Part shown: positions 22,701-34,573 of the stretch, one piece after another
How positions within the stretch are numbered: the stretch's first letter is position 1
How the letters are laid out: each line of letters opens with the position of its first letter
Assembly: GCA_946699065.1 (NCBI GenBank)
Contig: CAMPDV010000091.1
Location: 248,001 to 312,000, forward strand
Length of the DNA: 64,000 nucleotides
Origin: Loxodes magnus
Taxonomy: Eukaryota; Ciliophora; Karyorelictea; Loxodida; Loxodidae
Reading direction: 5' to 3'
Program-made: the position numbers and the translations under genes
The notes under the pieces: model-generated
The model's database searches: none
Told to the model about the DNA's origin: nothing
What the model saw: the letters and a program-made list of their open reading frames with translations, nothing else

Positions 22701-23436
22701 TAATATTTTCATCTCTATCTAGCGCAAGAGCCTTTAAAAAGCTCAAATTCAAACTGACCAAGAACAAATTCCATAATTAACTAGTATGCTATAAGATTAT
22801 TTCACCATATTACTCAAAAGTATATAAGCATGACTAAAGAAACGCTACCAAGAGAAAGAAAACAGATAAAGGTTAAGTTCATAATAATAAGAAGAACTAT
22901 TAGATAGATATATAGCCAATGAATAAGCTAGATAAATCAGAAATATTCAGAAAAAACTCTTAGATTTACAACCTGGAAGTGAAGAAGTCTCTCAGTGTCA
23001 ACAGTGAATCAAGATACACGCTACTTAGATTGTAGACATGTTTCAGGACTTAATTTTTTATAGAGCGAATATTTAAAATTTTGTTATTCAATCAAAAAAG
23101 CTGTAACTTTAAGGTAGAGATGATTTTATATCTCTTCAAGACTCAAATTAGCTTTAGAGCAAACTCTTCATATATTGGCATTTATGTAGACTGATAAACT
23201 AAAAATTGGAATGCTAGATAAATGAAAGCGATAATGATTTATTAAAAGAAGCTTAATAAATTTAATTGGCTTTTTAGAGACATGAATAATAAGAGCTGTG
23301 GATAGAAAATATGGCAAAGTCCATATAAGACCAAATGAAGATTTTTGATCTGCTAAGAAATAAAAACAATTAATTTACAAGTTTGAAAGAAGGACTAGGA
23401 ATCTGAAGATAAGTATATACGTTATTATTTACTCTT
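19748..23436 (+). repeat. Homogenised segment, copy 1 (polycystin gene and short flanks)
   Basis: Nearly identical to 42126-46595, including about 165 bases before the ATG and 30 after the TGA. Identity begins and ends abruptly. The length difference of 781 bases equals the 783-base gap in this copy minus a 2-base gap in the other, so there is essentially no other indel. Confidence 0.85.
19915..23406 (+). CDS. Tandem two-unit polycystin (PKD2-type) channel, shortened copy
   Basis: 1,163 codons from the ATG at 19915 (MEVFQRDSSE) to TGA at 23404, with TAA/TAG as Gln and internal TGA as Trp. An acidic N-terminus of about 60 residues is followed by a membrane helix (LLKFISIYVLLFIVV) and a polycystin-type luminal domain with GPFGEGGFIWRY. 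This copy then jumps straight to the last helix of unit 1 (FMSLLIAIIC): 261 codons present in the copy at 42293 are missing exactly in frame, covering helices 2-5 and the pore of unit 1. Unit 2 is complete: helix 1, luminal domain, helices 2-6 and the pore stretch ending FVWEFDYEKL. A Gln-rich cytosolic tail follows. As it stands unit 1 cannot form a pore. Probably a ciliary or surface cation-channel paralogue. Confidence 0.85.
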
Positions 23437-26400
23437 ATATTAAAATAAAAATAATATATATCTATTATTATATTTTATTTATTAGCCTAGCTTGTTTATT
23501 TGTTTATAATCAAGGTTATGATGCTTAACTAAATTTGATTTGAAATGTTGATTTGATGATATTATCTTAGTAAAAATGTTTTATCATATAATTTTTATTT
23601 TTAATTAAGTTTTTTCTTCAATTTCCTTAGAGTTTCTAGCATGATATATCTGCTTTCAAATAAGTATTCACATTTAAACAGTTTAGTGTTCTACAGAATC
23701 ATTATGAATTTAATTAAACATTTTTCAATATATTAATTCTCTTTTATAATTTAAGTTTTTCTACATAAGTGTTTTCTTAAAACAAGTCTAACAAGTTTGT
23801 CCTAAATAAAAATAATTATAAAGCTTAAGTTTAAAATGAGATTATTGTCTCTATTTAATATACAGGAACTAGTATTATACACAGTTTATATAACCATGTA
23901 TTAAACTTAGATAACTCATTCTTTTAATTAAATTTATTAAAGAGTTAGTCTTCAACTTTTATTTCTCATTCTTAATTTCATACAAAGCTCAAAATTTCTT
24001 ACAAGATACTATTACTTTAGAATTTCGCGAAATAGCTTGACTAGAAAAATCATGAAGAAAGTAAACTTTAAAAAGATAATTTCTAAAATTAATTTAAATT
24101 TGTATAGTATATTACAAATATCTGAAAACAGCTGCAAGCCTTTAGAAAATCTAGAGATAGAAGCCTTCTTTAAAATAAACGAACTAAAATATTATAATAA
24201 ATATAACTAAATAAATCAAATAAATAGATGTATAATCTTCAATAAGCTAGCTATTAATTTTAATAAATATCAAAGCTCTATAAATTAAAACTAGCATTAG
24301 TAACTTTATCTATATAAAGCATCAAATGTTTATTTAGATAAATTGCTATTTATTAAGCAGGAATCAGTTTTGCTTTGTAATTATTAACTAAATTTATTGA
24401 TGCTATGAATTGATAAATTTAGATATTTAAGCAAGCTATATTTAAAATAAAGTGGAAAAATACTGTTTATTGAGTTATAACTAGATTATATAACTAAAAT
24501 AAAATGCTAGGGCTATTTTAGTAAAGCTAATTTAATTAAAACTAGAAATTTTTAGAAAATATAAAATAAATTCCTAATGCTTCTAAAATTTAGAGATAAA
24601 GTAGATTAACGAGAGGTATCTTCATAGGCAATAGATAGAAATTTAATTTTTTACTAGATACTTAAATTTTAATTCTATTAAAAATTAAGTAACCAAAAAT
24701 AAAGCTTTCTACAAATTATATGGTATTATTAAATAGGATATGCTTTCTTTAATATACTCATCTAAAATATCTAATATCATTTAAGTTTGCGAGATTGCTA
24801 AATATGCTTTTATATTAGATTTAGTAATATAAGCTAAATTATATAGGTATAATTTTATTATTAATATTAAAATAAAGCTTAAGAGTCTTTTATAATCAGC
24901 TTTATAAGTAATAATAACTTTTATTTGTAGCTAATAAACTATTAAACATAATTTAATTGTATTAGTAAACTTAAAACTTAGTTGCTTTTATTCTAGTTAT
25001 TTAATAACTCAATTGATGTATTCCTATCAAGTCTTATTATCTTAAAATTACCAATAAAAATTGAATAAGACAATATATTGCAAGGTTTTACATAACTTTT
25101 ATTTAGTAATTTAGTTATTAAATACCTACTTAATGATTAAGGAATATTTGAGCTTTTTAAATGAGAAGATTTATTTTATAATATAGGGTTTAGCTAGAAT
25201 CCCTTATTTATGTAATTAACGGTGGAAATTCATTTTAAAGGAAGAAAGCTTTCTTATCCTTTCTATAATTATACTAGGATCAATCTTATTTTAAGTTTAG
25301 TATTTAAGTATTTATAACTACATAAACACTTAATTTATCTATATCTTCTATTTAGCATTCAAGCTAACTATTTTTCTTTAAAAAAGCTAACAGTAATAAT
25401 AGTATATGAATACATTAATAAAGAATAATAATAAACCTATAAGGTCAATAAATAAAGAAAGTTAAATATAATCCTTAAGTAATTAAAGCATATAATCAGC
25501 TAGATTGTTTTGAGATAAGGAATAAAAACTAAAATGCTTTTAATGAAAAACTAATTAATTTAATAAGCATTTATTTTACTTTTCGCTCTTAATTTTAATT
25601 CTGCTACATAATTTAGCTTAATATAAATTTTATTAATTATTTTTAGGAGTTAATACCTAATTTTTATTGAATTTTAGAAGCTATCTAGAGTGAAATATGA
25701 ATTCCTTAAATAATATTTTATTAATGATAATTTCTATGATATATTAGTAATTTGCTCTTATCATTTCTTAAAATATAAATTAAAAGACAGATAGCTATTA
25801 TCTTTTATACTATCTTTATAATTATAGTTCTATATATTTCTCGATCATTCACATATTTTATTCTTCTATTAATTTCTAAATTATAACTCCTTAAATTAAA
25901 AAATTAAGAGCTAAGTCTAACTCATATAGTATATAGCTTAATCTAATTAATTTTCTACTAAGATATTTTACAATAACCTTGATAGTGCTAAGTATAGGTA
26001 GAAGCTTAGTTGTGAAATATTAATATTATTAAAACTTGTATTTAGCTAAATAATGATTAAATAAAGCAGATATTTAATATCTAAGAAGCACATAATAGAT
26101 AAAGCTATTATGCATTTGTTTATTTTAATTCTTTACTAGTTATAAGCAATGTCAAAGAGTTTAAAGTTTCTTTATTAAAAAAGTTCTTTATTTTGGAAAG
26201 ATATCATGAGATAAATAAAATCTAAATTAAAAATGCTAAGGGGATAAATTAAATTATTGCATTTTATAATTAAATATATATTAAAAACTATTAACTAAAA
26301 TTTAAAAATAGACTATACTTGAGTAGTGAAAGAATCTTTATATTAAAGATTTCTATAAGTGATTTAAAGCATTTTAGAGAGTAGAAGAATAAAATAAAGG

Positions 26401-26570
26401 AAGACTTTTAATTAATGGTTTAGATAATTTTATGAATATAAGTATTATTGTTTATAATTTTATTTTAAAATCTAAATTTAAATAATTTGTAATATATTTC
26501 ATATATTTTTAAATTTTATAAAAGTTAAAAGTTTTTATTACTAAAATTTAATTTAATTTTACTAGTATTA
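23437..26570. other. Downstream part of duplication block 1
   Basis: Diverged counterpart of 46.6-49.4 kb; for example CTCATTCTTAATTTCATACAAAG (about 23970) resembles CATTCTTTATTTCATACAAAG (about 47190). No protein or RNA recognised. Rich in AAAGCT and TAATAATT words. Confidence 0.5.
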
Positions 26571-26571
26571 A

Positions 26572-27500
26572 ATGGAGGATTCAAAAGAGGTTTCTACACC
26601 GCCTCCAAAAAGTTGAGAGGAAACCTGAATACAATCTTAGATGGTCTACTTCCCCTCAACCTTTACTTTTTTCTTAACCCTTATAACCTGGAGAGGAACA
26701 GAAATAAACTCAGAAGACAATACATGCAATAACTCCAACCTCATAAGAGAAGCCAAGGAGGAAGATGAAGTCTGCTCTTTTCTAGGAGGTCTCGGAGTTC
26801 AATCCTTCTAGCCAGATGAGTATGGAATAGCTCATCAAAGTGGTACTGAACATCCAGGAAGAGGTTGGAAAGCTGAAAAAAGACAATGACAAACTAATGG
26901 AGAATCTGAACAAATAAGAGGAAATCGAGGCAAGATTCATGTCTCAGGAGAGAGATCTAAGGGCTTTTTGGAATATTTCTCAGGATCAGAACAGCTAATT
27001 CAAGAATCAAGATTAAAATACAGAGAAATTGACGGTAAATTTGCACGACTAGTAAAAAATCAGCAAAAATTCCAAAAGTAAATTAAATCAAGGGATTAGA
27101 AATAAATCAAGATGGAGATTGAAGAAATTAAAGTTGTCAAGCATTTATATAAGTGAAAAGTGAAATCCTTCTAATACTGTGACTCAAGAGAACACTTGTG
27201 AAGGAAATGTAGGAAATTTATAAATTTCTAGCAGAGTTACTGGCAAAAGCAAAGATAACAGTAGGAAAAAAGTAGATAAAGCAATAGTTCAAACTAAGAA
27301 GAATAGAGAACAGTTATGGATGAACGCTCTTGGGAATATATACAAGGAAAAAGCAACTAGTAATGAAGAGAAATTAGAAACTTTATGAACAAATAAGACA
27401 GGACAGTGGGTGGAGTACGAACATTTAATTTTAGCCTAAAGAAAGTAATGGAGGCAGGCTAGAAATAGGATGAAATACCTACAAGAAGGCTAAACACTTT
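26572..27500 (+). pseudogene. Zinc-knuckle element, family I, copy 1
   Basis: Starts ATGGAGGATTC (MEDSKEV). It shares with the copies at 39594 and 59617 a conserved middle (EISEFNPS-QMSMEQ followed by a coiled coil with KLKKDNDKLMENL). It also has a degenerate knuckle region near 27180-27215 and a later G-IYK-K motif. GC is well above the flanks. The conserved family I 3' tail seen in the other copies is not evident here, so the 3' part seems lost. A broken fossil with several breaks. Confidence 0.55.
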
Positions 27501-27539
27501 GATTCATATTAATTATTTTATTTTATTTAGGTAATTGTA

Positions 27540-28620
27540 AGAAAATGCTATCTAAATTTTAATATTTAAAGAAACTAGATAAACTAGGACTTATTTGATA
27601 AAATCCTATTTTATTTAATAGTTTGCTATTGAAATCTTCGAGATCTTAAATAGGAGTAGTAAACCCAGTAAAATGTTCTAAATAAGAGTATTCGGCAGCT
27701 CGGAAGTGACAGTAACCATCTCCTCATATATTTATATAAGAATTGAATTAGGTAGATAGTTGATGAATTATATTTAGAATGCTGTTATTATTCTTGAACA
27801 ATTACTTAGAGTTTTAAGAGATTTTCTTTTATAAACTTTAATTATTTAGGAGTTGAGAATTAATTGAAGAAGTTTAAGTTGGATAATTTATTTCATTTGA
27901 GATTATTGGAAGAAGTTAATTTAATTTTTGAGATGAAAGATTTCAAGTTTTAGTATTTTTAGGTTTTTATCTTTTTCTAATAATTAAGTTTGTAAGAAAA
28001 TGAGTTCTTATTTTAGATTTTCGATTTAAGCTTAGATTTAATTGCATTTTTATCAAAAATGTTAAGTTCTGTTTCAAGCATTATTATGAGAATTATCTTT
28101 ATATTAAAATTTTCTAGTTATTGTATATTATACTTAAAGCCTCTAATTTTATTTAATATGTTTAGATATTTTCTTTTGATCTAATAATTTTTATAGTTTC
28201 TAAAATAATTTTAATATGATTATCTATTTATTGTTATATTTTTTCTCTTTTTTATTTTTATTTAAATGTTTTATTTTAAATATAAACTTCAAAAAAAAAT
28301 TTATTTTTATACATTCTTTTTAGAAATTTTTATTATAATTTATTGTTTTTATTCTTCATTTAATTATTTATTTGCTATTTTGTCTTTAGATATTAAACTT
28401 TGATATTCTAAATATTTATAGATTTTATTTTTCTATAAATAAGCTAAATTTCTATTTAATTTTTATAACTTTTGATTTTGAATGACATGCTTTTATCTTC
28501 TTAATTGCAAAAAGTAGTACAATAAAAATAATTAACTACATTCCTCTCACTTATCCTTTTGAGTTATGTTTTCATAATATTTAGAGCATATTAAAAGGTA
28601 ACACTTAAGATAAACAAATT
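27540..28620 (-). pseudogene. Otubain-RING family pseudogene, copy 4
   Basis: On the minus strand, from upstream to downstream: a remnant of the N-terminal finger (YYENITQKDK resembles CQENITYAED of copy 3), a Lys/Gln-rich coiled-coil stretch, and the start of the otubain domain (GDGYCHFRAAEYSYLEHF, then TTPIQDLEDF and GFYQISPS). It stops there; the catalytic His part and the C-terminal RING are absent. The Asn before the catalytic Cys has become Tyr, and finger cysteines are lost. The reading frame is disturbed between coil and protease. Clearly a dead host-gene copy, truncated at the 3' side close to the family I element. Confidence 0.65.
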
Positions 28621-28849
28621 ATTATATATTTTATATATGTAACATTATAGATAAAATATTGCTGAAAAGTTGAATTCTTTTTTAAATTGATTATATAATT
28701 TTAATTTCCTTAAATATTTTATTTATACATTATCATCTTTTTAATTATTTTATAGTTTAATTAAGAATATTAAACACAAGTAAGTTTGAAGTGAAAGTAG
28801 TTAATTGGCTAATGAAAATATAAGACTAAATTAAGTTGAAATATAAATG

Positions 28850-29150
28850 AATATATAAATAAGATATTTTTAAAAAACTATTTAGGATATATACAACATA
28901 AAGCGGAAACATTTATAGAAAAAAATTGTTTAATTCAAATCTTAATCCTTAAAGAAATTATTAGGAACGCTACATGCAAGATTAAAACTATTCAGAATAT
29001 TAAAGGATGGTGCACTAATGAAGCACTATACCGCTTAACTAAGTCTATTTGGAATTCATGTCAAACTAATGGAGACAAGCTGATAGAATAGGTCAGATGG
29101 CTGACTACTAAGGCTTTAACAAAGCTTTTTAACTTTTAACTTTAACTTTT
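28850..29150 (+). pseudogene. 3' fragment of the family V (MASKKQ) element
   Basis: Closely matches 8060-8355: NYLGYIQHKAETFIEK, then KGWCTNEALYRLTKS and VRWLTTKALTKLF, ending in a slightly expanded CTTTTTAACTTTTAAC tail. There is no start or coiled coil upstream, so this is a 5'-truncated copy, as expected after incomplete reverse transcription. Confidence 0.65.
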
Positions 29151-30060
29151 TTATAAATTATAATTTTTATTTTGTTTTATACTTAAATTATATAATTACT
29201 ATATTAAAAATATAAGAAAAAAGAATGTGAATAATCTATCGCCTTTACAAAAAATAAAATAAAAACATTAAGGATAGCGACAAATAAATTAGAGAAAATA
29301 ACAATTAGAAGAAAATCAAGTTTTTTATCAGATGTAAAATTATGATCGTTAAAGTTAAGAATTTAGGAAAGATTGAAAATAAATAAGAACTTCTTTTAAG
29401 CTCGGTTATATGAAAATATAATCTAAGAGTATCAAGAAACAATTTACAACCAAGAGAAAAAAATCAATGTATTTCATTGAAAATTAAAATAATGAATTTT
29501 TAATAATTAAACTTTAGTTAATCTAGAATAATTTAATCATAGAATAATAACTGCACTAACGATCTTAAGTAAGTCTTAAAAAAGCAAAAACATTATTATT
29601 GAAAAGGTTATATTTAAACAAATGTCCGAGAAAACTGAACAATGAAAAGATTGAATCAAATTTAACGAAAAAAATTAATTAAATTTAAAATATTTTTTTA
29701 GAAAAAATAAAAAAAATGTTATTTTTGCAAGTCAAGCCGACATTTATTAAGATATTGTGTAAATAAGTAATATAGATACTGACAAAATTAAATGAAGATT
29801 TATTAATATTAGAAATTACCAAAGATTATTTATATATATTTAAATTTTTTAATCTCATTGCAACTTAACTAGAGAAAACATTTATTAATTCTTCTAGCTT
29901 AAAATAAAAATTAAGTTAGAAAAAACAGAATTTATAAAATATAAATATATGCGAAAACATTTTCTAAGTTTCTTAGTTTAGTATATTAAAATATAGAAGA
30001 ATAGTTTCGATCTATCTATTTTGTGAATGCAACTCGCTCAATCCCGCTCATAAAATTTAT
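29151..30060. other. AT-rich stretch
   Basis: Nothing recognised. A run at about 30005-30060 is slightly richer in GC and leads into the TATAATATAAAATGG start of the next element. Confidence 0.45.
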
Positions 30061-30073
30061 TATATAATATAAA

Positions 30074-30790
30074 ATGGAAAACTACTTGTAAAAAATCTCT
30101 TTTCAAAAGGAATCATCTTAGTCAAGTTACGATTAATAAAAAATACTTTAAGAACTCCAGGTTATGTAGATAGAAAATTTTAAACTTTTAAAAACTGTAC
30201 AAGAAACTGAAAGAAAAATTGAACACCTGATGATTAATTCATATGAAAAAATAGTTGTAAATAAGTAGTTAGGAATTATTAGGATAGAATAATTAGAAAC
30301 AAAATTTAATCAAGTCGTAGAGTTAACTGAAAGCATGTTATTACAAAAAATATAGATGAATGATCCGATTGATGTAGAGCAACAGCCTACGACAAATTAA
30401 ATTCCCTATTAGAAAATATTGAGATGCTGATACTGCAAGCGAACAGGCCACAAAGTTAGAAGTTACTTCCAATTCTAATAAAAATAAAAGAAATAGTAGA
30501 AAACTAATGGTAAAATATTTTCAGGATTTATTACAATCAAGACGGTAAACTATACAGGAAAAAAGTACTCTAGTTAAACAAAGAAACTCCAAAGATATAG
30601 CATGCAATTAACGAATTTAATAAGAAATGAATGGGAATCGATCTATCGGAAATCTCTGAAAAAATAGATTAAAAATCCTTAGAACGTATGATAAACAAGA
30701 TCCAAGCAAATATGAAGTTTCTTTTATTTAGCATTAAACTTTTGAATTGTGATTAATCAAATAAAGGTGAAATCACGTAAATTAATTCAA
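30074..30790 (+). pseudogene. Zinc-knuckle element, family II, copy 1
   Basis: Starts ATGGAAAACTACTTG (MENYLQKISFQKE) behind TATAATATAAA. A coiled coil (IEQLETKFNQVVELTESML) is followed by MNDPIDVEQQP and a knuckle region (CQYCKRTGHKVRS). Then comes a segment equivalent to IYRKKILQLNK of the copy at 60.6 kb, ending at GTGAAATCACGTAAATTAATT. Other family II copies: 32499, 34985, 59321/60574 and 62833 (minus). Damaged but easily recognised. Confidence 0.6.
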
Positions 30791-31215
30791 ATCATATATA
30801 ATTTAAAATATGGAGGTTTCCTATCATCATAATTAGAATGATGGATCTCCACTCTAATTTAAATCTGATTATAGTGCCAGGTAAACATATTTTTTATGGC
30901 ACGCATATCTTTGGACTAAGTTATCTCTTAAAGTGACTAGAACGGGGTGCGAGCTTAGCCTATGTGAAACTAAATTTCTGGAGGATGAAATTTTTTAACA
31001 AGGAGGAGAAGATCAAAAAATAAAACTGGAGGGATTTTTCTCTTTAAGATTGTTTAATAACTTAAAACTTTCTAATTCGTAGAAAACCTAAATAAATGTG
31101 ATTTCATGTTATTATATTATTACAATTATAATTACTTTAAAGCAGAATATAATTTATTATAGAAGAGATGCGCCCTATCGTAGTGCTACGTACTCTATAA
31201 TAACGCTATTTTTTA
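30791..31215 (+). repeat. Unclassified segment ending in the shared 3' hairpin tail
   Basis: Behind the family II ORF lies a segment with a GC-richer core (30865-31010). It ends in a variant of the 3' hairpin (31165-31195) and TATAATAA. It may be a separate SINE-like element with its own body or the 3' part of the family II element. I cannot match the body elsewhere in the window. Confidence 0.4.
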
Positions 31216-31589
31216 ATTAAAATATTTTAAATTTAGTAAATTAAAAGCAAAAAAAACATTTTAAACTTTTATAATGAATTATATAAAAGTCAAAATTACC
31301 AATAAATAGCCTTTAATAATAAGGAAAAATCTTTAATCTTAAACTTGCTAGTTTAGTTAAAATATAAAGAGCAGTTATTAAAGATACTCATAAGTAAATT
31401 TTTATATTTGTAGAATAAGAATTTATTATTTAATTTAAATTTTTTTATAGAAGCGTAGTAATTAAAATTATTTTAAATTAAGGAATTTTCAACTTAAATG
31501 AAGAAAATCATTTACCAAACAAAGAATCAACCTAATTTTTTTATTTTTTTTTCTAAATAAAAGTAATTTATTTATCTTATTTCATTAAA

Positions 31590-31805
31590 AAGTGTAGGAG
31601 GAATTGGTAAATAAGAAAAAATATTTGGAAAGAACTTACAAATTTTTATCCTTCCTCGAATGGTTAGCTTTGAAGAAAAAAGATAACTCCAAGACCATTC
31701 GGAAAGCTCGGAAGTGAACTTGGGTGGAGACACCAGCGAGTCCAAGACCCTGTAAAAGGTAATGCTGGGGGTTATGGACCTATTAAGGAAATATTCCATT
31801 ATCCA
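31590..31805 (+). pseudogene. 5'-truncated copy of the family IV zinc-knuckle element
   Basis: Reads IWKELTNFYPSSNGQLWRKK, ITPRPFGKLGSELG and PVKGNAGGYGP. This corresponds to the C-terminus of the ORF at 13556-14325 and lies in the opposite orientation. Similarity starts abruptly after the knuckle. A standard-code open frame on the other strand here is only a shadow. Confidence 0.7.
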
Positions 31806-32033
31806 TAAAATTTTTAATTTAATCTTATTTCATTATTAATTATGATAAAAAGATTTTATTTTTTATCTAGAATTTAATTATAATGATATAAAATAGTTTA
31901 TTGCGAATATATTATAAAAATTTGATTTAGCATTAAATGATTACGATAAAAATTTTAATATCTTTTGAACTTATAATTTTGTTAGACATCAAGTTTTTTT
32001 CTTCTTATATACTCCGTAATATTAAAAATAACA

Positions 32034-32106
32034 TCCTAGCTAAATAAGAGGCTAGCACTTCTATTAGTAAGCAGACGACCCAGATTCAATTCTTATCATT
32101 TGAATT
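32034..32106 (+). pseudogene. tRNA-like remnant
   Basis: TAGCTAAATAAGAGGCTAGC resembles a D-arm with a GCTA/TAGC stem. It is followed by a near-stem around ATTAGTA, a short variable part and GATTCAATTC, which resembles the T-loop box. The T stem and acceptor ends do not pair, so it is at most a decayed tRNA or the head of a tRNA-derived repeat. Confidence 0.25.
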
Positions 32107-32498
32107 TTTAATTTATTTTAATTATTATTAATAATATTTATATTAAGCATTTCATTTATGCTTAAAATGAGAATAATAAATACTCTTGAAAATATTATTA
32201 GAATAGCTTCTTTATTTTCTAAAATTAAATAATTTCATCTATTATAATTTCAAAAGCATGTTTTTATTATTTTGAATATATCTAATACCATAATATTTTG
32301 TTATTAATGAATAAAAGCTTATAAAATAAATGGCATTTTACTTTGCTTTTTTCTGTGATTTCCTATTCAAATATATTTACTTTTAGTATATGTTTACTTT
32401 CTTGATTAAATTTTCATATAAAATAAACTACTTTAATTTATCATAATTAGTTAATTAAATTTTATTTAATCTTTACTTAATTTCTTTAAATTTATCGA

Positions 32499-33000
32499 TG
32501 AACGATCCTATGGATGTAAGACCTAAAAATAAGTAAGAAAAAATTCTTTCATATTAGAAAAAAAATTAATGCTGATATTGTAGAAATTATGTTATACTGT
32601 AAGATACTATAGATATTTAAATTAAAATAATAACAAAAAAATTAAAGCTATGATAATTAAATATTAAATTATATTGAATATAAAATAATAATATTTACAA
32701 CAAGAAAATGTATATAGAGGATTAAATTTTGAAAGACATAGAATTTTTATAATATTGAAGAATCAAATAAATATTAGACAGTGAACTTGATTAAAGCGTG
32801 ATCAAAATCATAAAAAGAGTTAAATCATCACGAATAAAATTTTTTTGTGTAAAGCAATCAAGACAAAGAATAGAAATTTAAGATTAGATAAGCAAATAAA
32901 CTTTAATAAAATGATGAACCTATTAAAGATGGAATCCCTATAATTAAATTAAATTATATAATATTAAAAAAATTAGAATTTCAAAATGATGATTGGAAAA
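32499..33000 (+). pseudogene. Zinc-knuckle element, family II, 3' fragment
   Basis: Reads MNDPMDVRP followed by a knuckle remnant CWYCRNY and a basic, Gln-rich tail. This corresponds to the second half of the family II ORF at 30074. The coiled-coil half is absent. Confidence 0.5.
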
Positions 33001-33034
33001 AAATATTAAAAATAATAATAAAAATAATAATAAT

Positions 33035-33452
33035 GATAAATAAATAAATAAAATGATTATAGAGCGCGTAGCACCTCATTGGCGCGCAGGTCTTTCAATA
33101 TTAATATTAAGAAAAATCTTCTCATGTTTCTTGTTAAAATTCTAGAGGTCCGATGAGTCTTGTCAGCTTTTCCAAATGGCGAATCTTCTCATTAAAATTT
33201 ATTCTTAAATCTTGAATCAAATGTTTCAGTCTTTTTGAATAAGGTCCAAATAAGAATTAGTTATTAAGTCGGTAATTAGAAGGTCCGTCAGTCAAATTTT
33301 CATACTCGAGAGAACCCTCGTGGTAAGTTAGGTATGTCTCAACAGAGCTTATCCACCCTTCCCCGTGGTGGCATTTAGTGTGAGATTACTCGCAATGCAG
33401 TATACACTGCACCAGATTACCTACTATTTTGGCTGACGCGGTCGACATCCAT
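33035..33452 (-). repeat. SINE-like repeat A, copy c
   Basis: Minus-strand copy: its 5' end (ATGGATGTCGACCGCG) is at 33452, the 3' hairpin at 33092-33062, and (ATTT)n below that. It is very close in sequence to copy d, and the two lie head to head about 2.4 kb apart. Confidence 0.8.
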
Positions 33453-33469
33453 TTTATATATTATCCATA

Positions 33470-34573
33470 TAATAAAAATGATAATAGTTGGAATTTAATG
33501 AAGTTCTAACTTTATTAGGATAACCAGAATTGTCTTTTTTAATTTAAGGGTCCATGTTTCTATTTTCTCTGATTTATTTTCCGGATTTTATGTCTTGCTT
33601 TATCTGGACAGTTTTATAAATTTTTCTTGTTGCACCTTAGAGAATTTTATTCTCACTCACATTTACAGGAAGAAAGGTTTCCGAGAAATCATAGCATCTT
33701 AATTTAATTTTAGTCAGAATAGTTCTAATAAAAAAACAATTTATGCCATATTTTAGTCATTTTCGCTTTTTAGTGTAAGATTTTTTCCTTTTTCATCATA
33801 TTTAAAGTTAGATAAATGAAAATGAATATTTTAGTCTTTTGATACATCTATTGAAAGAAATCGCTTTAGAAAATAGGCTCAGTATCTCAAATTTAACCTA
33901 ATTTTCATAATAACTTCAAAAATACCAGTTTTCATTGATTTTAGGACTTTTAGTTGGATTATGGGAGGAATGTGAAGAGACAGAAAAGTGTTGTATTTCA
34001 GACCCCTTTTTGACATAAATGCTCCATCTAGTCAATATATGAATCTTGACTAAAAGACTATTTAGGTGCTCATAGAAGTATCATTTTTTCCCTATTTTCC
34101 AGACGCTTACATAAAACGAAGGGTATTTTTGTGATCAAAATATCTCACATGATTGCTAGGTATTTCTTCGCCCACCATTTTAAATTGTCGAAATCAGTGA
34201 GAATTTTCCATCTAAAGATCCAATAATCTGCTTTCCAATAGGTTATCTTCATAAAAATTCCTGCCATGAACTACGGAATTTCTCTTCACTATCATTGATT
34301 ATAGAGCATACAAAACCCCCACTTACATTGGACATATTCGCTCTGTTATCGCCATAATTACCTTAATGAGCTATTCAATACATATTTAGCCAGAGAGATT
34401 AAACTTTGAGACCTCCTGATGTAAGGATTTAGTCTATTTCCTCGGCTTCTCTTTCGATATCAGGTGCTAATGCGTGAGTCACTTTCGAAATCTTCTTTTT
34501 GTTCTTCTTAGTGTTTTTTTTCTGATTCCTGTTTATTTGGGGTAGGAAAGAATCTTTTTCTTAAATCTGACAT
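33470..34573 (-). pseudogene. Zinc-knuckle-type element, family III, copy 2
   Basis: From the ATG at 34573 the minus strand reads MSDLRKRFFPTPNKQESE, matching the N-terminus at 2196. The central part is rich in Trp, Lys and Ile (for example KITYWKADYWIFRWKIL, then NLKWWAKKYL). It looks like a folded domain rather than a coiled coil, but I do not recognise it. A Cys-rich patch (CKCEWEQ...CNKKNLQNC) lies near the end. Composition is less AT-biased than the flanks. It remains open in this code, but with few stop signals that says little. Confidence 0.45.

Larger units (their letters stand above)
15300..26500. repeat. Old segmental duplication, block 1
   Basis: Runs in parallel with 37.7-49.4 kb at an offset near 22.4 kb. 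Shared but diverged anchors include TTTAATAAT-TAAGAT-TGTAGAAAT (about 15560 and 37920), CTTTATATATTTCTATTAC (15990 and 38342), AGAGATATAAC-CATCTTA (17712 and 39371) and TATCCAGGATTTTATTAA against TTCCAGGAATATATTAA (19212 and 41653). Insertions and deletions are frequent and of any length, so most of the block is probably non-coding. The polycystin gene inside is the exception, being almost identical between blocks. Confidence 0.65.

Noticed and set aside
24200-26500. Long open frames after the polycystin gene
   Set aside because: In this code almost all frames are open, and the diverged duplicate at 47.4-49.4 kb has indels that do not keep any frame.
30421-30480. Zinc knuckles taken as evidence for LTR retrotransposons or endogenous viruses
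   Set aside because: No long terminal repeats, protease, integrase or reverse transcriptase are visible, and insertions have AT-rich 3' tails and 7-8 bp duplications. ORF1-only elements fit better.
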